64,000 bases of DNA from Cupriavidus basilensis (GCF_000832305.1 NZ_CP010536.1:1240001-1304000), one strand, 5' to 3'. Positions 10,365-18,712 are shown, counted from the stretch's first letter. The notes: generated by a model from the letters alone, not told the origin. Program-made: numbers and translations.

Positions 10365-11006
10365 GTGCCGAAACCCCGGTTCGCCAAATTGCTCCGTGCC
10401 AGCCAGACCGATGCCGAGCAGCGACTCTGGTATCGCCTGCGCGCCTATCGCTTCATGGGCCTCAAGTTCAAACGCCAGAAGCAGATCGGCCCTTTTATTG
10501 CCGACTTTGTGTGCATGGAATTGAAGCTGGTGATCGAGGCTGACGGCGGGCAACATGGCGATGCGTCCGATGGCGCGCGCGACGCATGGTTCAAGCGCAG
10601 CGGTTATACGCTCCTGCGTTTCTGGAATAACGAAGTGCTGGCGCAAACGGATGCCGTGTTGGAAAGAGTGCGTGAGGTAGTTTTGGAGCTGGGGCACGTG
10701 GATGCGCCCGCCCTCTCCCCCAGCCCCTCTCCCGCAGGCGGGAGAGGGGAGCAAACCGGCTGCTCATCGGAGCATGCTGGATCGATATCGTCCACCTCGC
10801 CAACACTCACCTCTCCCGCGAGCGGGAGAGGGATGCAAACCGGTCGCTCATCGGAGCATGCTGGATCGATATCGTCCACTTCGCCAACACTCCCCTCTCC
10901 CGCGAGCGGGAGAGGGGCTGGGGGAGAGGGCGGGCGCTCGCCGAAGCCAGCGGCCTCCGAGCCCTCGGGAGACGCAAGTCGGCGCCCTATGCGCAAGCGC
11001 CCATGA
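10365..11006 (+). CDS. DUF559 endonuclease-like protein with repeat-encoded tail
   Basis: From the GTG at 10365 (after GAGGGTGA) the product is 213 residues. Residues 1-110 are a DUF559 domain, a Vsr/very-short-patch-repair-like nuclease fold: [16 protein letters not shown], then [21 protein letters not shown], with D47, E58, D60, Q63 and H64 as likely catalytic core, and [12 protein letters not shown]. Residues from about 112 on are translated REP-like DNA, including two 28-residue repeats ([18 protein letters not shown]). Starts at 10278 (ATG) or 10257 (TTG) are possible but add only repeat-derived residues. The gene interrupts ureE and ureF and its TGA overlaps the ureF ATG. DNA repair or mobile-element function is not established. 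Confidence 0.75.
   Translation: MPKPRFAKLLRASQTDAEQRLWYRLRAYRFMGLKFKRQKQIGPFIADFVCMELKLVIEADGGQHGDASDGARDAWFKRSGYTLLRFWNNEVLAQTDAVLERVREVVLELGHVDAPALSPSPSPAGGRGEQTGCSSEHAGSISSTSPTLTSPASGRGMQTGRSSEHAGSISSTSPTLPSPASGRGAGGEGGRSPKPAASEPSGDASRRPMRKRP
10704..10937. repeat. REPIN-like element with 32-bp terminal inverted repeats
   Basis: The left end 10704-10735 and right end 10906-10937 are perfect reverse complements over 32 bases, by direct reading. Inside are three palindromes with core CCTCTCCCGC / GCGGGAGAGG (10724-10749, 10810-10831, 10892-10917). The element lies within the 3' coding part of the DUF559 gene, just upstream of ureF. It resembles paired inverted REP sequences rather than a transposon, and carries no transposase. 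Confidence 0.85.
10751..10917. repeat. Two tandem 84-bp direct repeats
   Basis: Unit 1 starts at 10751 and unit 2 at 10835 (GCAAACCGG...). They differ at only a handful of positions over 84 bases and each ends in a REP-like palindrome. Because 84 is divisible by three, the repeat keeps the frame and yields two 28-residue peptide repeats in the DUF559 product. The spacer contains a GGATCGATATCG tract. Confidence 0.9.
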
Positions 11007-11695
11007 CCCAGCTCTCCCAACTCATCTCCCTGCTGCACCTTGCCTCGCCGGCGCTGCCGATCGGTGGCTTCAGCTATTCGCAAGGGCTGGAGGCTGCCAT
11101 CGAGTGCGGCATGGTGCGCGATGCCGGCAGCGCGGAGCAGTGGGTGCGCAGCAACCTGCTGGACGTGCAGGCGCAGTGCGAAGCGCCCGTGTGGCTGCTG
11201 CTGTATCGCCATTGGCGCACGCTGGATGCAACGCGCCTGGCCGAATGGAACGACTGGTTCCACGCCACGCGCGAAAGCGCCGAGTTGCGGCTGGAGACGG
11301 AGCAGATGGGCTGGTCGCTGGCGCGGCTGGTGGCGCAGATGGAGTGGGGCGATGCCGCGCTGCGCGTGCAGTTGGCGGTGTTGTCGCCGGTGTGCCTGCC
11401 TACCGCTTTTGCCGCGGCTTGCGTGGCGCTGGACGTGAATGAGCGCGACGGCCTGGCGGCCTATTGCTTCAGCTGGGCGGAGAACCAGGTGTCGGCGGCG
11501 CTCAAGGCGGTGCCGCTGGGGCAGGTGGCCGGGCAGCACATCCTGCGCAGGCTGCATCCCGCGGTGCTGGAGACCGTCGACGAGGCCGTGCGGCGCGCCG
11601 CTGCCGAGCCGCCGCTGCTGTCCACTTTTTCCCCGATGCTGGGGCTGCTGTCCGCGCGCCATGAGACGCAGTACTCGCGGCTGTTCCGTTCCTGA
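11003..11695 (+). CDS. ureF: Urease accessory protein UreF
   Basis: UreF of 230 residues, an all-helical protein that gates GTP hydrolysis by UreG in the nickel-insertion complex. [21 protein letters not shown] at the start and [22 protein letters not shown] in the second half are family motifs. It starts by ATGA overlap with the DUF559 gene, so its translation now depends on that inserted frame or on ribosomes initiating afresh; the upstream ribosome binding site is weak. ureG follows after 42 bases. Confidence 0.95.
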   Translation: MTQLSQLISLLHLASPALPIGGFSYSQGLEAAIECGMVRDAGSAEQWVRSNLLDVQAQCEAPVWLLLYRHWRTLDATRLAEWNDWFHATRESAELRLETEQMGWSLARLVAQMEWGDAALRVQLAVLSPVCLPTAFAAACVALDVNERDGLAAYCFSWAENQVSAALKAVPLGQVAGQHILRRLHPAVLETVDEAVRRAAAEPPLLSTFSPMLGLLSARHETQYSRLFRS

Positions 11696-11737
11696 GCGCG
11701 GCCGTGCGCGAAACACACAACGATTTCCCAAGACAAG

Positions 11738-12376
11738 ATGTCCACCATGACCCAGGCTCGTACCAAGAAGAATCCTCCGTTGCGCGTCGGCGTGGGCGGC
11801 CCCGTCGGTTCCGGCAAGACTACCTTGCTGGAGATGCTGTGCAAGGCCATGCGCGAGCGCTATGACCTGGTCGCCATCACCAACGATATCTACACCAAGG
11901 AAGACCAGCGCTTGCTGACCATCTCCGGCGCCTTGCCGGCGGAACGCATCATGGGCGTGGAAACCGGCGGCTGCCCGCACACCGCGATCCGCGAGGATGC
12001 CTCGATCAACCTCGAAGCGGTCGACCGCATGCTGGGCAAGTTTCCCGATGCCGACATTGTCTTCATTGAGTCCGGCGGCGACAACCTCGCGGCCACCTTC
12101 AGCCCGGAGCTGTCGGACCTGACCATCTACGTGATCGACGTGGCCGGCGGCGAGAAGATCCCGCGCAAGGGCGGACCGGGCATCACCAAGTCGGACCTGC
12201 TGGTGATCAACAAGACCGACCTGGCCCCTTATGTTGGCGCCAACCTGGAAGTGATGGAAAGCGATGCGCGCAAGATGCGTGGCGCCCGCCCGTTCGTGAT
12301 GGGCAGCGTGAAGTCGGGGCAGGGACTGGCTGAGGTGATCGCATTCATCGAGCGCCAGGGCATGCTGGGGGTGTAG
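11738..12376 (+). CDS. ureG: Urease accessory GTPase UreG
   Basis: SIMIBI-class GTPase of 212 residues that powers nickel insertion into urease. The P-loop [11 protein letters not shown] is at residues 20-30. [29 protein letters not shown] (with the nickel-binding Cys-Pro-His), [15 protein letters not shown] and [11 protein letters not shown] (guanine recognition) are all present. A second in-frame ATG three codons in is possible. It is the last gene of the urease operon. Confidence 0.97.
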   Translation: MSTMTQARTKKNPPLRVGVGGPVGSGKTTLLEMLCKAMRERYDLVAITNDIYTKEDQRLLTISGALPAERIMGVETGGCPHTAIREDASINLEAVDRMLGKFPDADIVFIESGGDNLAATFSPELSDLTIYVIDVAGGEKIPRKGGPGITKSDLLVINKTDLAPYVGANLEVMESDARKMRGARPFVMGSVKSGQGLAEVIAFIERQGMLGV

Positions 12377-12785
12377 CGCCGGGCTGCCGCATGCCGCGCC
12401 GTCGGCGGCGGCGGGCGTTGCGTGCACCGGGCATGGACGGCGCGCGACGCCCTCGCCGTCCATGCATGCCGCCGCAGCGCCGCGGCTTGTGGCATACTTT
12501 GCGCTCCATGACGTTCCCATCGCTCGCCCCTTCCTGGCTGTGCCGCACCACCGATACCGGTGGCGTTGCTGCACGCGCGGGCGCCGAGCTGCCGGCGGGG
12601 CTTGCCTCCACGTCCGGCGCGTCGTCGATTTCCGCCTCGATTTCCTTCTCGTTCTCCATTATTCGAATTATCCGGGGTCGCTGAGCTGCGGCTTTGGCTG
12701 GTGCTCGGTGGCCCGTGGTCCCTCCCTTGCCGTGCACGGCCACAGGGGCCTGCACGCGACCAACCGATTCGATGGAGAACACCCG
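12377..12785. other. Intergenic region after ureG
   Basis: About 400 bases without a convincing gene. It holds a strong inverted repeat (listed separately) just after ureG. The remainder is CT-rich and then GC-rich. I see no clear sigma-70 promoter, although the dehydratase gene at 12786 has its own GGAGAAC ribosome binding site. Confidence 0.5.
12431..12465 (+). terminator. Hairpin after ureG, possible terminator
   Basis: Inverted repeat GCATGGACGGCG / CGCCGTCCATGC with an 11-base loop, 54 bases after the ureG stop. The stem is a perfect 12 bp. There is no T tract, so it may be a Rho-dependent or mRNA-stabilising structure rather than a classical terminator. Confidence 0.45.
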
Positions 12786-13805
12786 ATGTCCGATCTTTCC
12801 GACCTGCGCGCGCACGCCCGCTATCCCTCGCTGCCCGAAATCCAGAGCACCGCGCGGCGCTTGCAAGGCAAGGTGCTGGAGACGCCCGTGTGGCGCTGGC
12901 AGACCGGGGCGGCCCTGCAACTCGATGCCGGCACGCAGGTCTGGCTCAAGCTGGAGCTGTTCCAGATCACCGGCACTTTCAAGGTGCGTGGCGCGCTCAA
13001 CAGCATCGAGCACATGGATGCATCTGCGCGGGCGCGCGGCGTGGTGGCAGCCAGCGCGGGCAACCATGCCATGGCGGTGGCCTACGCGGCCAAGGTGGCT
13101 GGCGTGGGCGCCAAGCTGGCCATGCCGGCCACCGCCAGCCCTGCGCGCGTGGCGGCCTGCCGTGAGGCGGGCGCCGAGGTGCTGTTGCTGCCGGACGTGC
13201 ATGCCGCTTTTGCCCACGCGCTGCAGCTGGTGGCCGACGAAGGCCGCACCATGGTGCACCCCTACGACGGCCCGCTGATCGCGCAAGGCACCGCAACGGT
13301 CGGGCTTGAGCTGATGCGCCAGGTGGCTGGGCTGGATGCGGTGGTGGTGCCGGTGGGCGGTGGCGGCCTGTGCGGCGGCATCGCCGCGGCTGTCAAGCAG
13401 ATCAATCCGGCTTGCCGGGTCTATGGGGTCGAGCCGGAGGGCGCCGATGCCATGAACCGCAGCTTCGAGGCCGGGCGGCCGCAAACGCTGGAGCGCGTCG
13501 CGACGGTTGCCGACAGCCTGGGCGCGCCTTATGCGCTGGACTACAGCTACGGCGTGTGCCGCCAGTTTGTCGACGGCATGGTGCGCGTCTCCGACGAGGC
13601 GATACGCGCGGCCATGCGCATCCTCTATCGCGACATGAAGCTGGCAACGGAGCCGGCTACCGCGGTGTCCACCGCGGCGCTGCTGGGGCCGCTGCGCCAG
13701 ACACTGGCGGGCAAGAAGGTCGCGCTGATCGTGTGCGGTTCCAATCTCGACGCAGCGCGCTTCGCCGAACTGCTGGCAGTGGACGAGCCCGCGGGCGCCA
13801 GCTGA
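12786..13805 (+). CDS. PLP-dependent threonine/serine dehydratase family protein
   Basis: Fold-type II PLP enzyme of 339 residues without the ACT regulatory domain of biosynthetic IlvA. K66 in TGTFKVRGA is the likely Schiff-base lysine, SAGNHAMA (90-97) the substrate loop, and GGGG at 191-194 the phosphate cup. This matches catabolic threonine dehydratase, serine dehydratase and related ammonia-lyases; the precise substrate cannot be read from sequence. The start follows GGAGAACACCCG. It converges on the XRE gene with an 11-base gap. Confidence 0.85.
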   Translation: MSDLSDLRAHARYPSLPEIQSTARRLQGKVLETPVWRWQTGAALQLDAGTQVWLKLELFQITGTFKVRGALNSIEHMDASARARGVVAASAGNHAMAVAYAAKVAGVGAKLAMPATASPARVAACREAGAEVLLLPDVHAAFAHALQLVADEGRTMVHPYDGPLIAQGTATVGLELMRQVAGLDAVVVPVGGGGLCGGIAAAVKQINPACRVYGVEPEGADAMNRSFEAGRPQTLERVATVADSLGAPYALDYSYGVCRQFVDGMVRVSDEAIRAAMRILYRDMKLATEPATAVSTAALLGPLRQTLAGKKVALIVCGSNLDAARFAELLAVDEPAGAS

Positions 13806-13812
13806 ACCCGAT

Positions 13813-13840
13813 GCCGTCAGGCCTGCACGGCCCTGACGGC
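13813..13840. terminator. Inverted repeat between convergent genes
   Basis: GCCGTCAGG / CCTGACGGC with a 10-base loop, covering the 3' end of the XRE gene and its boundary with the dehydratase gene. It could act as a two-way terminator, but there is no T run. Confidence 0.35.
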
Positions 13841-14206
13841 GATCGTGCGCGCCACCGATGCGATCACGTCCTGCTCTGCATCGGTCATCAAGGCCATATG
13901 GCGCACCGTGACGCGCTGTGCCGGCGTGATGTTGAACTCGGCGCAGCGTTGTTCCAGCACGAGTGCGCCGCCGCGGCCACCGCTGTCGGCCTCGCTGAAG
14001 TTGAGCATCTCGCTGGCGTCCACGCCCAGTGTGCCGGCCAGCGCGCAGATATTGATCAAGGAGACATTGCGCACGCCGCGCTCGATGCCGCTGAGGTAGG
14101 AGCGCGCCATGCCGCTTTCGAGAGCGAGCTTTTCCTGTGACCAGCCACGTTGTTTGCGCAGCTCGGCAAGGTGCAGCCCGAAGCGCTTGAGAGGATCGGC
14201 GACCAT
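13817..14206 (-). CDS. XRE-family helix-turn-helix regulator
   Basis: Small DNA-binding protein of 129 residues. An XRE/Cro-type helix-turn-helix fills about residues 8-62 (LHLAELRKQRGWSQEKLALESGMARSYLSGIERGVRNVSL). The carboxy-terminal half contains QRVTVRHMALMTDAEQDVIASVARTIAVRAV and is not recognised. The ATG at 14206 is chosen because it puts the usual seven residues before helix 1. It is divergent from the gene at 14621, and a palindrome overlaps the -10 of the promoter between them, so it may repress that gene or itself. Confidence 0.85.
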   Translation of the reverse strand: MVADPLKRFGLHLAELRKQRGWSQEKLALESGMARSYLSGIERGVRNVSLINICALAGTLGVDASEMLNFSEADSGGRGGALVLEQRCAEFNITPAQRVTVRHMALMTDAEQDVIASVARTIAVRAVQA

Positions 14207-14245
14207 GGCTCTGTACGTGATTGAGAACAGATCGAGGCTAAGGGT

Positions 14246-14274
14246 TTGACCTCTTTGTAGCGACGCCTTATAGT
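14246..14274 (+). promoter_or_regulatory. Sigma-70 promoter, rightward
   Basis: TTGACC (14246-14251), a 17-base spacer and TATAGT (14269-14274): nine of twelve or better matches to consensus with ideal spacing. It points to the gene at 14621. The -10 is one arm of the inverted repeat TATAGT / ACTATA (14269-14287), so a bound dimer would block it. Confidence 0.6.
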
Positions 14275-14287
14275 AGTACGCACTATA
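14269..14287. promoter_or_regulatory. Palindrome over the -10 box, possible XRE operator
   Basis: TATAGT-N7-ACTATA, a six-base inverted repeat about 65 bases from the start of the divergent XRE gene. Size and place suit a Cro-like dimer site, but the assignment to this regulator is an inference from proximity. Confidence 0.4.
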
Positions 14288-14297
14288 GGTCACTGGC

Positions 14298-14342
14298 CCG
14301 GCACTCGGTACTCGGCACTCGGTATCGGGTACCCGGTACTCG
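14298..14342. repeat. Short CTCGGTA/CTCGGCA repeat cluster
   Basis: Several copies of the heptamer ACTCGGT/ACTCGGC in head-to-tail order, ending in the palindrome CGGGTACCCG (14326-14335). It lies in the leader region of the gene at 14621. Confidence 0.55.
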
Positions 14343-14620
14343 TCACGCGTCTCCGTACGTCGTTGCGTGCCAGGCGAGACGCGGCAAACACGTTGCTGAC
14401 AACCTGGCAACCTGCGGATGATGCCCGTCGGCGCAGGGTAAAACCTTGTCCAAGTGTTACTAATGGGTTTCGTGGCCACAAGGAAAGAGGCGGCCCGCCT
14501 CGGCATCTTGTCAAGGCGGCGAGGCACCAGGCTAAAAAGATCACGACCTCGACATAGAGGCACTCCAATCCCCGGGGAAGCGCGGCGCTGTATTTTTCCA
14601 CTACGCGGAGAGTGAGTGCC

Positions 14621-15382
14621 ATGCGTATTTTTTCGTTGTTCGACGCGCAGATGCGCGGCGAAATCCTGACAGGCGGAACCGCGTCGCAGTTGCGCGTGGG
14701 CCTGCAGGTAAGGGTGGTGCCGGAAGCTGCCGGCCTGGGCAGCAGCGGGGACTACATCTTCTTGCGGCAGGGCGCGATGCAGTCCGGCATTGTCACCACG
14801 CGCGCCGAGTGGTGGGCTTGCCTGCACGGCACGATCAAGCTGACGCCGGTGGGCGGCGAGCCGGTGCTGGTGTCGGTGGGTGGCGTGTATGCGCTGCGCC
14901 AGGCCGAGCGCGTGCATCTGGCGGCGCTGCAGGACACGGTATTGATCCGTGCGATCCTGGACCCGAATGCCGTCGGGCTGGTGGGAGCGGGCGTGACCAG
15001 CAGCTACGATGCCTTTGCCGAGGGCCAGGCGGATCTCTGGCAGGCCGATGGCGCGCAGCACGGTGAGCATGATGTGCCGCGCGCCAACGCGGCCTTTGTC
15101 TGTCTGGCCGAGGGTGAGCCTGAATGGGCGCTGCGCTTGCGCGCGGCCGGGCTGAACTGGGCGGCCTGCCATGCGGGCACGCTATGCTTGCAGTGGCATT
15201 CGCCATGGCCGCATGTCGAGCGGCAGGTGGCGTACCTGCAGCCGGGCATGGTCTTCGCGCCGGATGCGGATGAGGCGTACCGGATCGAGGCGCTGCATCC
15301 CGCAGCGAGCCTGCTGTGCTGCCTGCAGGCGCCGGCGCGCGTGGCCGGCGCGGGCGAGATGCAGGTGGTTTCCCTGCATTGA
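14621..15382 (+). CDS. Uncharacterised protein, possibly double cupin-like
   Basis: 253 residues beginning MRIFSLFDAQMRGEI; I do not recognise the family. The ATG at 14621 has GGAG at a spacing of nine bases. No signal peptide or membrane segment is apparent. The sequence is rich in short beta-prone stretches with Gly turns (GTIKLTPVGGEPVLVSVGGVYALRQAERVHL, later GTLCLQWHSPWPHVERQVAYLQPGMVF), which recalls a two-domain beta-barrel such as a cupin, but the metal-binding HxH pattern is not clear. It sits divergent to an XRE regulator and behind a long leader. Confidence 0.7.
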   Translation: MRIFSLFDAQMRGEILTGGTASQLRVGLQVRVVPEAAGLGSSGDYIFLRQGAMQSGIVTTRAEWWACLHGTIKLTPVGGEPVLVSVGGVYALRQAERVHLAALQDTVLIRAILDPNAVGLVGAGVTSSYDAFAEGQADLWQADGAQHGEHDVPRANAAFVCLAEGEPEWALRLRAAGLNWAACHAGTLCLQWHSPWPHVERQVAYLQPGMVFAPDADEAYRIEALHPAASLLCCLQAPARVAGAGEMQVVSLH

Positions 15383-15415
15383 CAGCCTGGCGCCATGGCC
15401 GCGCCGGCGGGCTGC

Positions 15416-16108
15416 TCAGCGGCGCTGGTACTGCGTGGCGCCGAACAGGATTTCCCGTTCCTTGTCGCCGCTCAGCGGCTTGCGTTCCTGCGCCAGCACC
15501 GCGACGCCGCGCTGCACGGCGGGCCGCTCGGCGATCTCAAGGAACCAGCGCTTCAGGTGCGGATAGTCGTCGAGCTCCACGCCCTGGTTCTGCCAGCTGC
15601 GCAGCCACGGGAAGGTCGCGATATCGGCCACGGAGTATTCGCTGCCGGCCAGCCAGGCATGTTCCGACAATTGCTTGTCGATGACGCCGTACAGGCGCTT
15701 GGCCTCGTTGGTGTAGCGGTTGATGGCGTACTCGATCTGCTGTGGCGCATACATGCGGAAATGGTGCGCCTGGCCGAGCATCGGGCCGACGCCGCCCATC
15801 TGGAACATCAGCCATTGCAGCGCGTCGTACTTGCCGCGCACGTCCTCGGGCAGGAACTTGCCGGTCTTGCCGGCGAGGTAAAGCAGGATGGCGCCGGACT
15901 CGAACAGCGAGATGGGTTTGCCGTCCGGGCCGTCGGGATCGACGATGGCCGGGATCTTGTTGTTCGGGCTGATCTTGAGGAAGTCCTCGCCGAACTGGTC
16001 GCCGGCGCCGATGTTGATGGGGTGGACCTTGTACGCGAGGCCGCACTCCTCGAGCATGATGTGGATTTTGTGGCCGTTGGGCGTGGGCCAGCTGTAGACG
16101 TCGATCAT
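15416..16108 (-). CDS. Glutathione S-transferase, Nu-class (YfcG/YghU-like)
   Basis: 230 residues. The thioredoxin-fold domain starts MIDVYSWPTPNGHKIHIMLEE; the T-P-N-G motif replaces the catalytic Tyr/Ser/Cys and is typical of the Nu class, which reduces disulfides with glutathione. NNKIPAIVDPDGPDGKP and LFESGAILLYLA bind glutathione; the helical domain follows with FMFQMGGVGPMLGQ-type residues. An upstream in-frame ATG (16162) would add 18 residues with no family similarity, so 16108 is used. Confidence 0.9.
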   Translation of the reverse strand: MIDVYSWPTPNGHKIHIMLEECGLAYKVHPINIGAGDQFGEDFLKISPNNKIPAIVDPDGPDGKPISLFESGAILLYLAGKTGKFLPEDVRGKYDALQWLMFQMGGVGPMLGQAHHFRMYAPQQIEYAINRYTNEAKRLYGVIDKQLSEHAWLAGSEYSVADIATFPWLRSWQNQGVELDDYPHLKRWFLEIAERPAVQRGVAVLAQERKPLSGDKEREILFGATQYQRR

Positions 16109-16201
16109 CGGGAAGGGCTCCTGGCTGCGATCGTGCAAACGGTGAATCGCCACATCGACCACACGCGTGGCGAACCGCGCGATTTAAGCACAGAAGAAAA
16201 A

Positions 16202-16224
16202 AACGCGCAGACTGGCTGCGCGTT
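16202..16224 (-). terminator. Intrinsic terminator of the acyl-CoA dehydrogenase gene
   Basis: AACGCGCAG / CTGCGCGTT with a 5-base loop. Read leftward, the stem is followed by an uninterrupted T tract (the run of A at 16194-16203 on the plus strand). It lies 72 bases past the stop of the acyl-CoA dehydrogenase gene. Confidence 0.8.
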
Positions 16225-16296
16225 TCCCATGTTGCCAGCAGGGCCGGCGGTGAGGCCGGTCGTGGCGGATTGCGGCTTGCTGCGGCTTGTTGCAGC

Positions 16297-17559
16297 TTAG
16301 AAGCCGCGTGTCACCGGCATGTTGATGTCGTCCGAGCTCACGCCCATGTGCTTGGCCAGCTCCAGCTTGGCGATGGCGTTGCGGTGCACCTCGTCCGGGC
16401 CATCGGCCAGGCGCAGGGTGCGCTGGTGCGCCCACCAGTTGGCCAGCGGGAATTCGTCCGAGACGCCAGCGGCGCCGTGCACCTGGATGGCCCAGTCGAT
16501 CACCTTCAGCGCCATGTTGGGGGCGACGACCTTGATCATGGCGATCTCGGCCTTGGCCACCTTGTTGCCGGCGGTGTCCATCATGTAGGCGGCCTTGAGC
16601 GTCAGCAGGCGCGCCATTTCGATTTCGCAGCGGGCTTCGGCGATGCGCTCGCGCGTCACGCCCTGGGCGGCCACCGGCTTGCCGAATGCGACGCGCGACA
16701 GGGCGCGCTTGCACAGCAGTTCCAGTGCGCGCTCGGCCACGCCGATGCTGCGCATGCAGTGGTGGATGCGGCCCGGGCCGAGGCGGCCTTGGGCGATCTC
16801 GAAGCCGCGGCCTTCGCCCAGCAGGATGTTGGCCGCCGGCACGCGCACGTCCTTCAGCTCGATCTCCATGTGGCCGTGCGGCGCGTCGTCGTAGCCGAAC
16901 ACCGGCAGGAAGCGCTTGATGGTGATGCCTGCGGTATCGGCCGGCACCACGATCATCGATTGCTGCTCATGGCGGCCCGCTTCCGGGTCGGTCTTGCCCA
17001 TCACGATATAGACCTCGCAACGGGGATCGCCCGCGCCCGACGACCACCACTTGGTGCCGTTGATCACGTACTCGTCGCCATCGCGGCGGATGCTGCAGCA
17101 GATATTGGTGGCGTCCGACGAAGCCACGGCCGGCTCGGTCATCAGGAAGGCCGAGCGGATCTCGCCGCGCAGCAGCGGCTCAAGCCACCTGTCCTTGAGT
17201 TCGTCCGACGCGTAGCGCTCCAGCGTCTCCATGTTGCCGGTATCGGGCGCCGCGCAGTTGAAGACTTCGGCCGACCAGGGCACCCGGCCCATGATCTCGC
17301 ACAGCGGTGCGTATTCCAGGTTGGACAAGCCTTCCGGGGCACGCTTGGAATGGGGCAGGAACAGGTTCCACAGGCCGGCTTCGCGCGCCAGCGGCTTGAG
17401 TTCCTCGATCACCTTGGTCGGGACCCAGGCGTTGCCGGCCTGGCGGTTGGCCTGAATCTCGGCGTAGAAGCGCTTCTCGTTCGGATAGATGTGCTTGTCG
17501 AAGAAGGCCAGCAGGCGAGCCTGCATTTCCTTGACCTTGGGGGTGTACTCGAATTGCAT
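16297..17559 (-). CDS. Acyl-CoA dehydrogenase family protein
   Basis: FAD-dependent acyl-CoA dehydrogenase of 420 residues, preceded by a strong GGAGGAGAC ribosome binding site. [17 protein letters not shown] and KWWSSGAG form the flavin site, [22 protein letters not shown] and [20 protein letters not shown] the helical domain, and [35 protein letters not shown] the carboxy-terminal part. The overall form is closer to the long-chain/ACAD10-11-like branch than to short-chain enzymes. A divergent LysR gene begins 184 bases away and is the likely regulator. Confidence 0.9.
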   Translation of the reverse strand: MQFEYTPKVKEMQARLLAFFDKHIYPNEKRFYAEIQANRQAGNAWVPTKVIEELKPLAREAGLWNLFLPHSKRAPEGLSNLEYAPLCEIMGRVPWSAEVFNCAAPDTGNMETLERYASDELKDRWLEPLLRGEIRSAFLMTEPAVASSDATNICCSIRRDGDEYVINGTKWWSSGAGDPRCEVYIVMGKTDPEAGRHEQQSMIVVPADTAGITIKRFLPVFGYDDAPHGHMEIELKDVRVPAANILLGEGRGFEIAQGRLGPGRIHHCMRSIGVAERALELLCKRALSRVAFGKPVAAQGVTRERIAEARCEIEMARLLTLKAAYMMDTAGNKVAKAEIAMIKVVAPNMALKVIDWAIQVHGAAGVSDEFPLANWWAHQRTLRLADGPDEVHRNAIAKLELAKHMGVSSDDINMPVTRGF

Positions 17560-17674
17560 GTTGTCTCCTCCACCTCTGAATGAGGCCGGTATCGGTTGGG
17601 CCGCCGCGGGTTGCGGCGGGCCGTTTCCGGCACCGGCGGACGCGGTTTGCGCCGACTGGAGAGGACTGTACCGC

Positions 17675-17709
17675 AATCCAGGTAATTAGAAAAATGAATT
17701 TTCTGGATT
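17675..17709. promoter_or_regulatory. Inverted repeats in the acd-LysR divergent promoter region
   Basis: AATCCAG (17675-17681) and CTGGATT (17703-17709) form a 7-base inverted repeat, and AGAAAA / TTTTCT (17688-17704) a second within it. The AT-rich block stands out in a GC-rich region and lies 34 bases before the LysR start. It is a natural candidate for the LysR-binding site controlling both genes. Confidence 0.45.
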
Positions 17710-17742
17710 TGTCAGTATCAATACTGTGCATTCCATGCCAGA

Positions 17743-18687
17743 ATGCCCGACATGCAGCTATCCCGCATCGACCTGAATCTCTTCGTGGTGTTCGACGCTA
17801 TTTATAGCGAAGGCAGCATCACGGCCGCCGCCCGCCAGCTCAACCTGACCCAGCCCGCGGTCAGCCACGCGCTGGGGCGCATGCGCCTCTTGTTCGACGA
17901 CCCGCTATTCGAGCGGCGGGGGCAAGGCATGGCACCCACGCCGCTGGCGCGCTCGCTGGCCACCGAGGTGCGCACGGCCCTGCAATCCTTTGCCCGCACC
18001 TTGCAGGACACGCCGCACTTCGATCCGGCGGCCACGGTGCGCCGCTTCACCATTGGCATGCGCGATGCGCTGGAGTCCACCCTGCTGCCGCCGCTCATGG
18101 CGCGCGTGACCGCGATGGCGCCGCAGGTGGAGATCGCGGCGATCCGCTTCGACCGGCGCGAGATGGAGTCGGAACTGCTCGCCGGCACGCTCGACGCCGC
18201 CATCGATATCCTGCTGCCGGTGTCGCCGGCCATCCATCACACGCCTTTCATGGCCGACCCGATGGTGGTGCTGGCCCGCCGCGACCATCCGCTGATGAAG
18301 AAGGAGCTGACGCTGGAGCGCTACCTGGCCGCCGAGCATGTGCATGTGTCGTCCCGCCGGCGCGGGGCCGGACTGGAAGACCAGGCGCTGCACCGCATGG
18401 GCCTGACGCGCCGGGTGCGGCTGCGCTGCCAGCATTACGCCGCTGCCTGCAGGGTGGTGAGCTGCACCGACTTGCTGGCCACGCTGCCGCTGCGCTACGC
18501 GCGCATCGCCAACGAGCCCTATGCCAATCGCCTGCTCTCGCTGCCCTTCAAGGTGCCTACGTTGGAGCTGCACCTCTACTGGCATGCCGGCGGCGAGAAC
18601 GATGGCGCCAATCGCTGGCTGCGCGAGCAGCTGCTGGCGGTGATCAACGCGCTCGGCGGCGGTGTGGGCGAGGTGGCGCAGGACTGA
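17743..18687 (+). CDS. LysR-family transcriptional regulator
   Basis: 314 residues. The winged helix-turn-helix is at about residues 8-67 (LNLFVVFDAIYSEGSITAAARQLNLTQPAVSHALGRMR), followed by an effector-binding domain with RRFTIGMRDALESTLLPPL. The form resembles NodD/SyrM-like LysR proteins with the LNLFVVF start. Alternative ATG at 17752. It is divergent from the acyl-CoA dehydrogenase gene, which suggests it responds to an acyl-CoA or aromatic ligand; that ligand is unknown. Confidence 0.9.
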   Translation: MPDMQLSRIDLNLFVVFDAIYSEGSITAAARQLNLTQPAVSHALGRMRLLFDDPLFERRGQGMAPTPLARSLATEVRTALQSFARTLQDTPHFDPAATVRRFTIGMRDALESTLLPPLMARVTAMAPQVEIAAIRFDRREMESELLAGTLDAAIDILLPVSPAIHHTPFMADPMVVLARRDHPLMKKELTLERYLAAEHVHVSSRRRGAGLEDQALHRMGLTRRVRLRCQHYAAACRVVSCTDLLATLPLRYARIANEPYANRLLSLPFKVPTLELHLYWHAGGENDGANRWLREQLLAVINALGGGVGEVAQD

Positions 18688-18712
18688 ACGCGTCGAGCTT
18701 TGGTCCCTGAAC

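Larger units (their letters stand above)
14207..14620. other. Divergent intergenic region with long leader
   Basis: 414 bases between the XRE gene and the gene at 14621. It contains a good sigma-70 promoter on the plus strand (14246-14274), a palindrome over its -10 box, and a run of CTCGGTA/CTCGGCA repeats at 14298-14342 with a CGGGTACCCG palindrome. The predicted transcript would have a leader of about 340 bases. A 64-codon open frame inside it (14363-14557) has no family resemblance and is not called. Confidence 0.6.

Noticed and set aside
10751..10917. Tandem repeats considered as a CRISPR array
   Set aside because: Only two units, each 84 bp and almost identical throughout, with no unique spacers and no cas genes.
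10604..12574. Open frame of 656 codons on the minus strand across DUF559, ureF and ureG
   Set aside because: It is composed of antisense shadow and repeat-derived residues ([13 protein letters not shown]). The urease genes on the plus strand are well supported.
14363..14557. 64-codon frame in the leader of the gene at 14621
   Set aside because: Arg-rich, no similarity to any family I know, and no convincing ribosome binding site.
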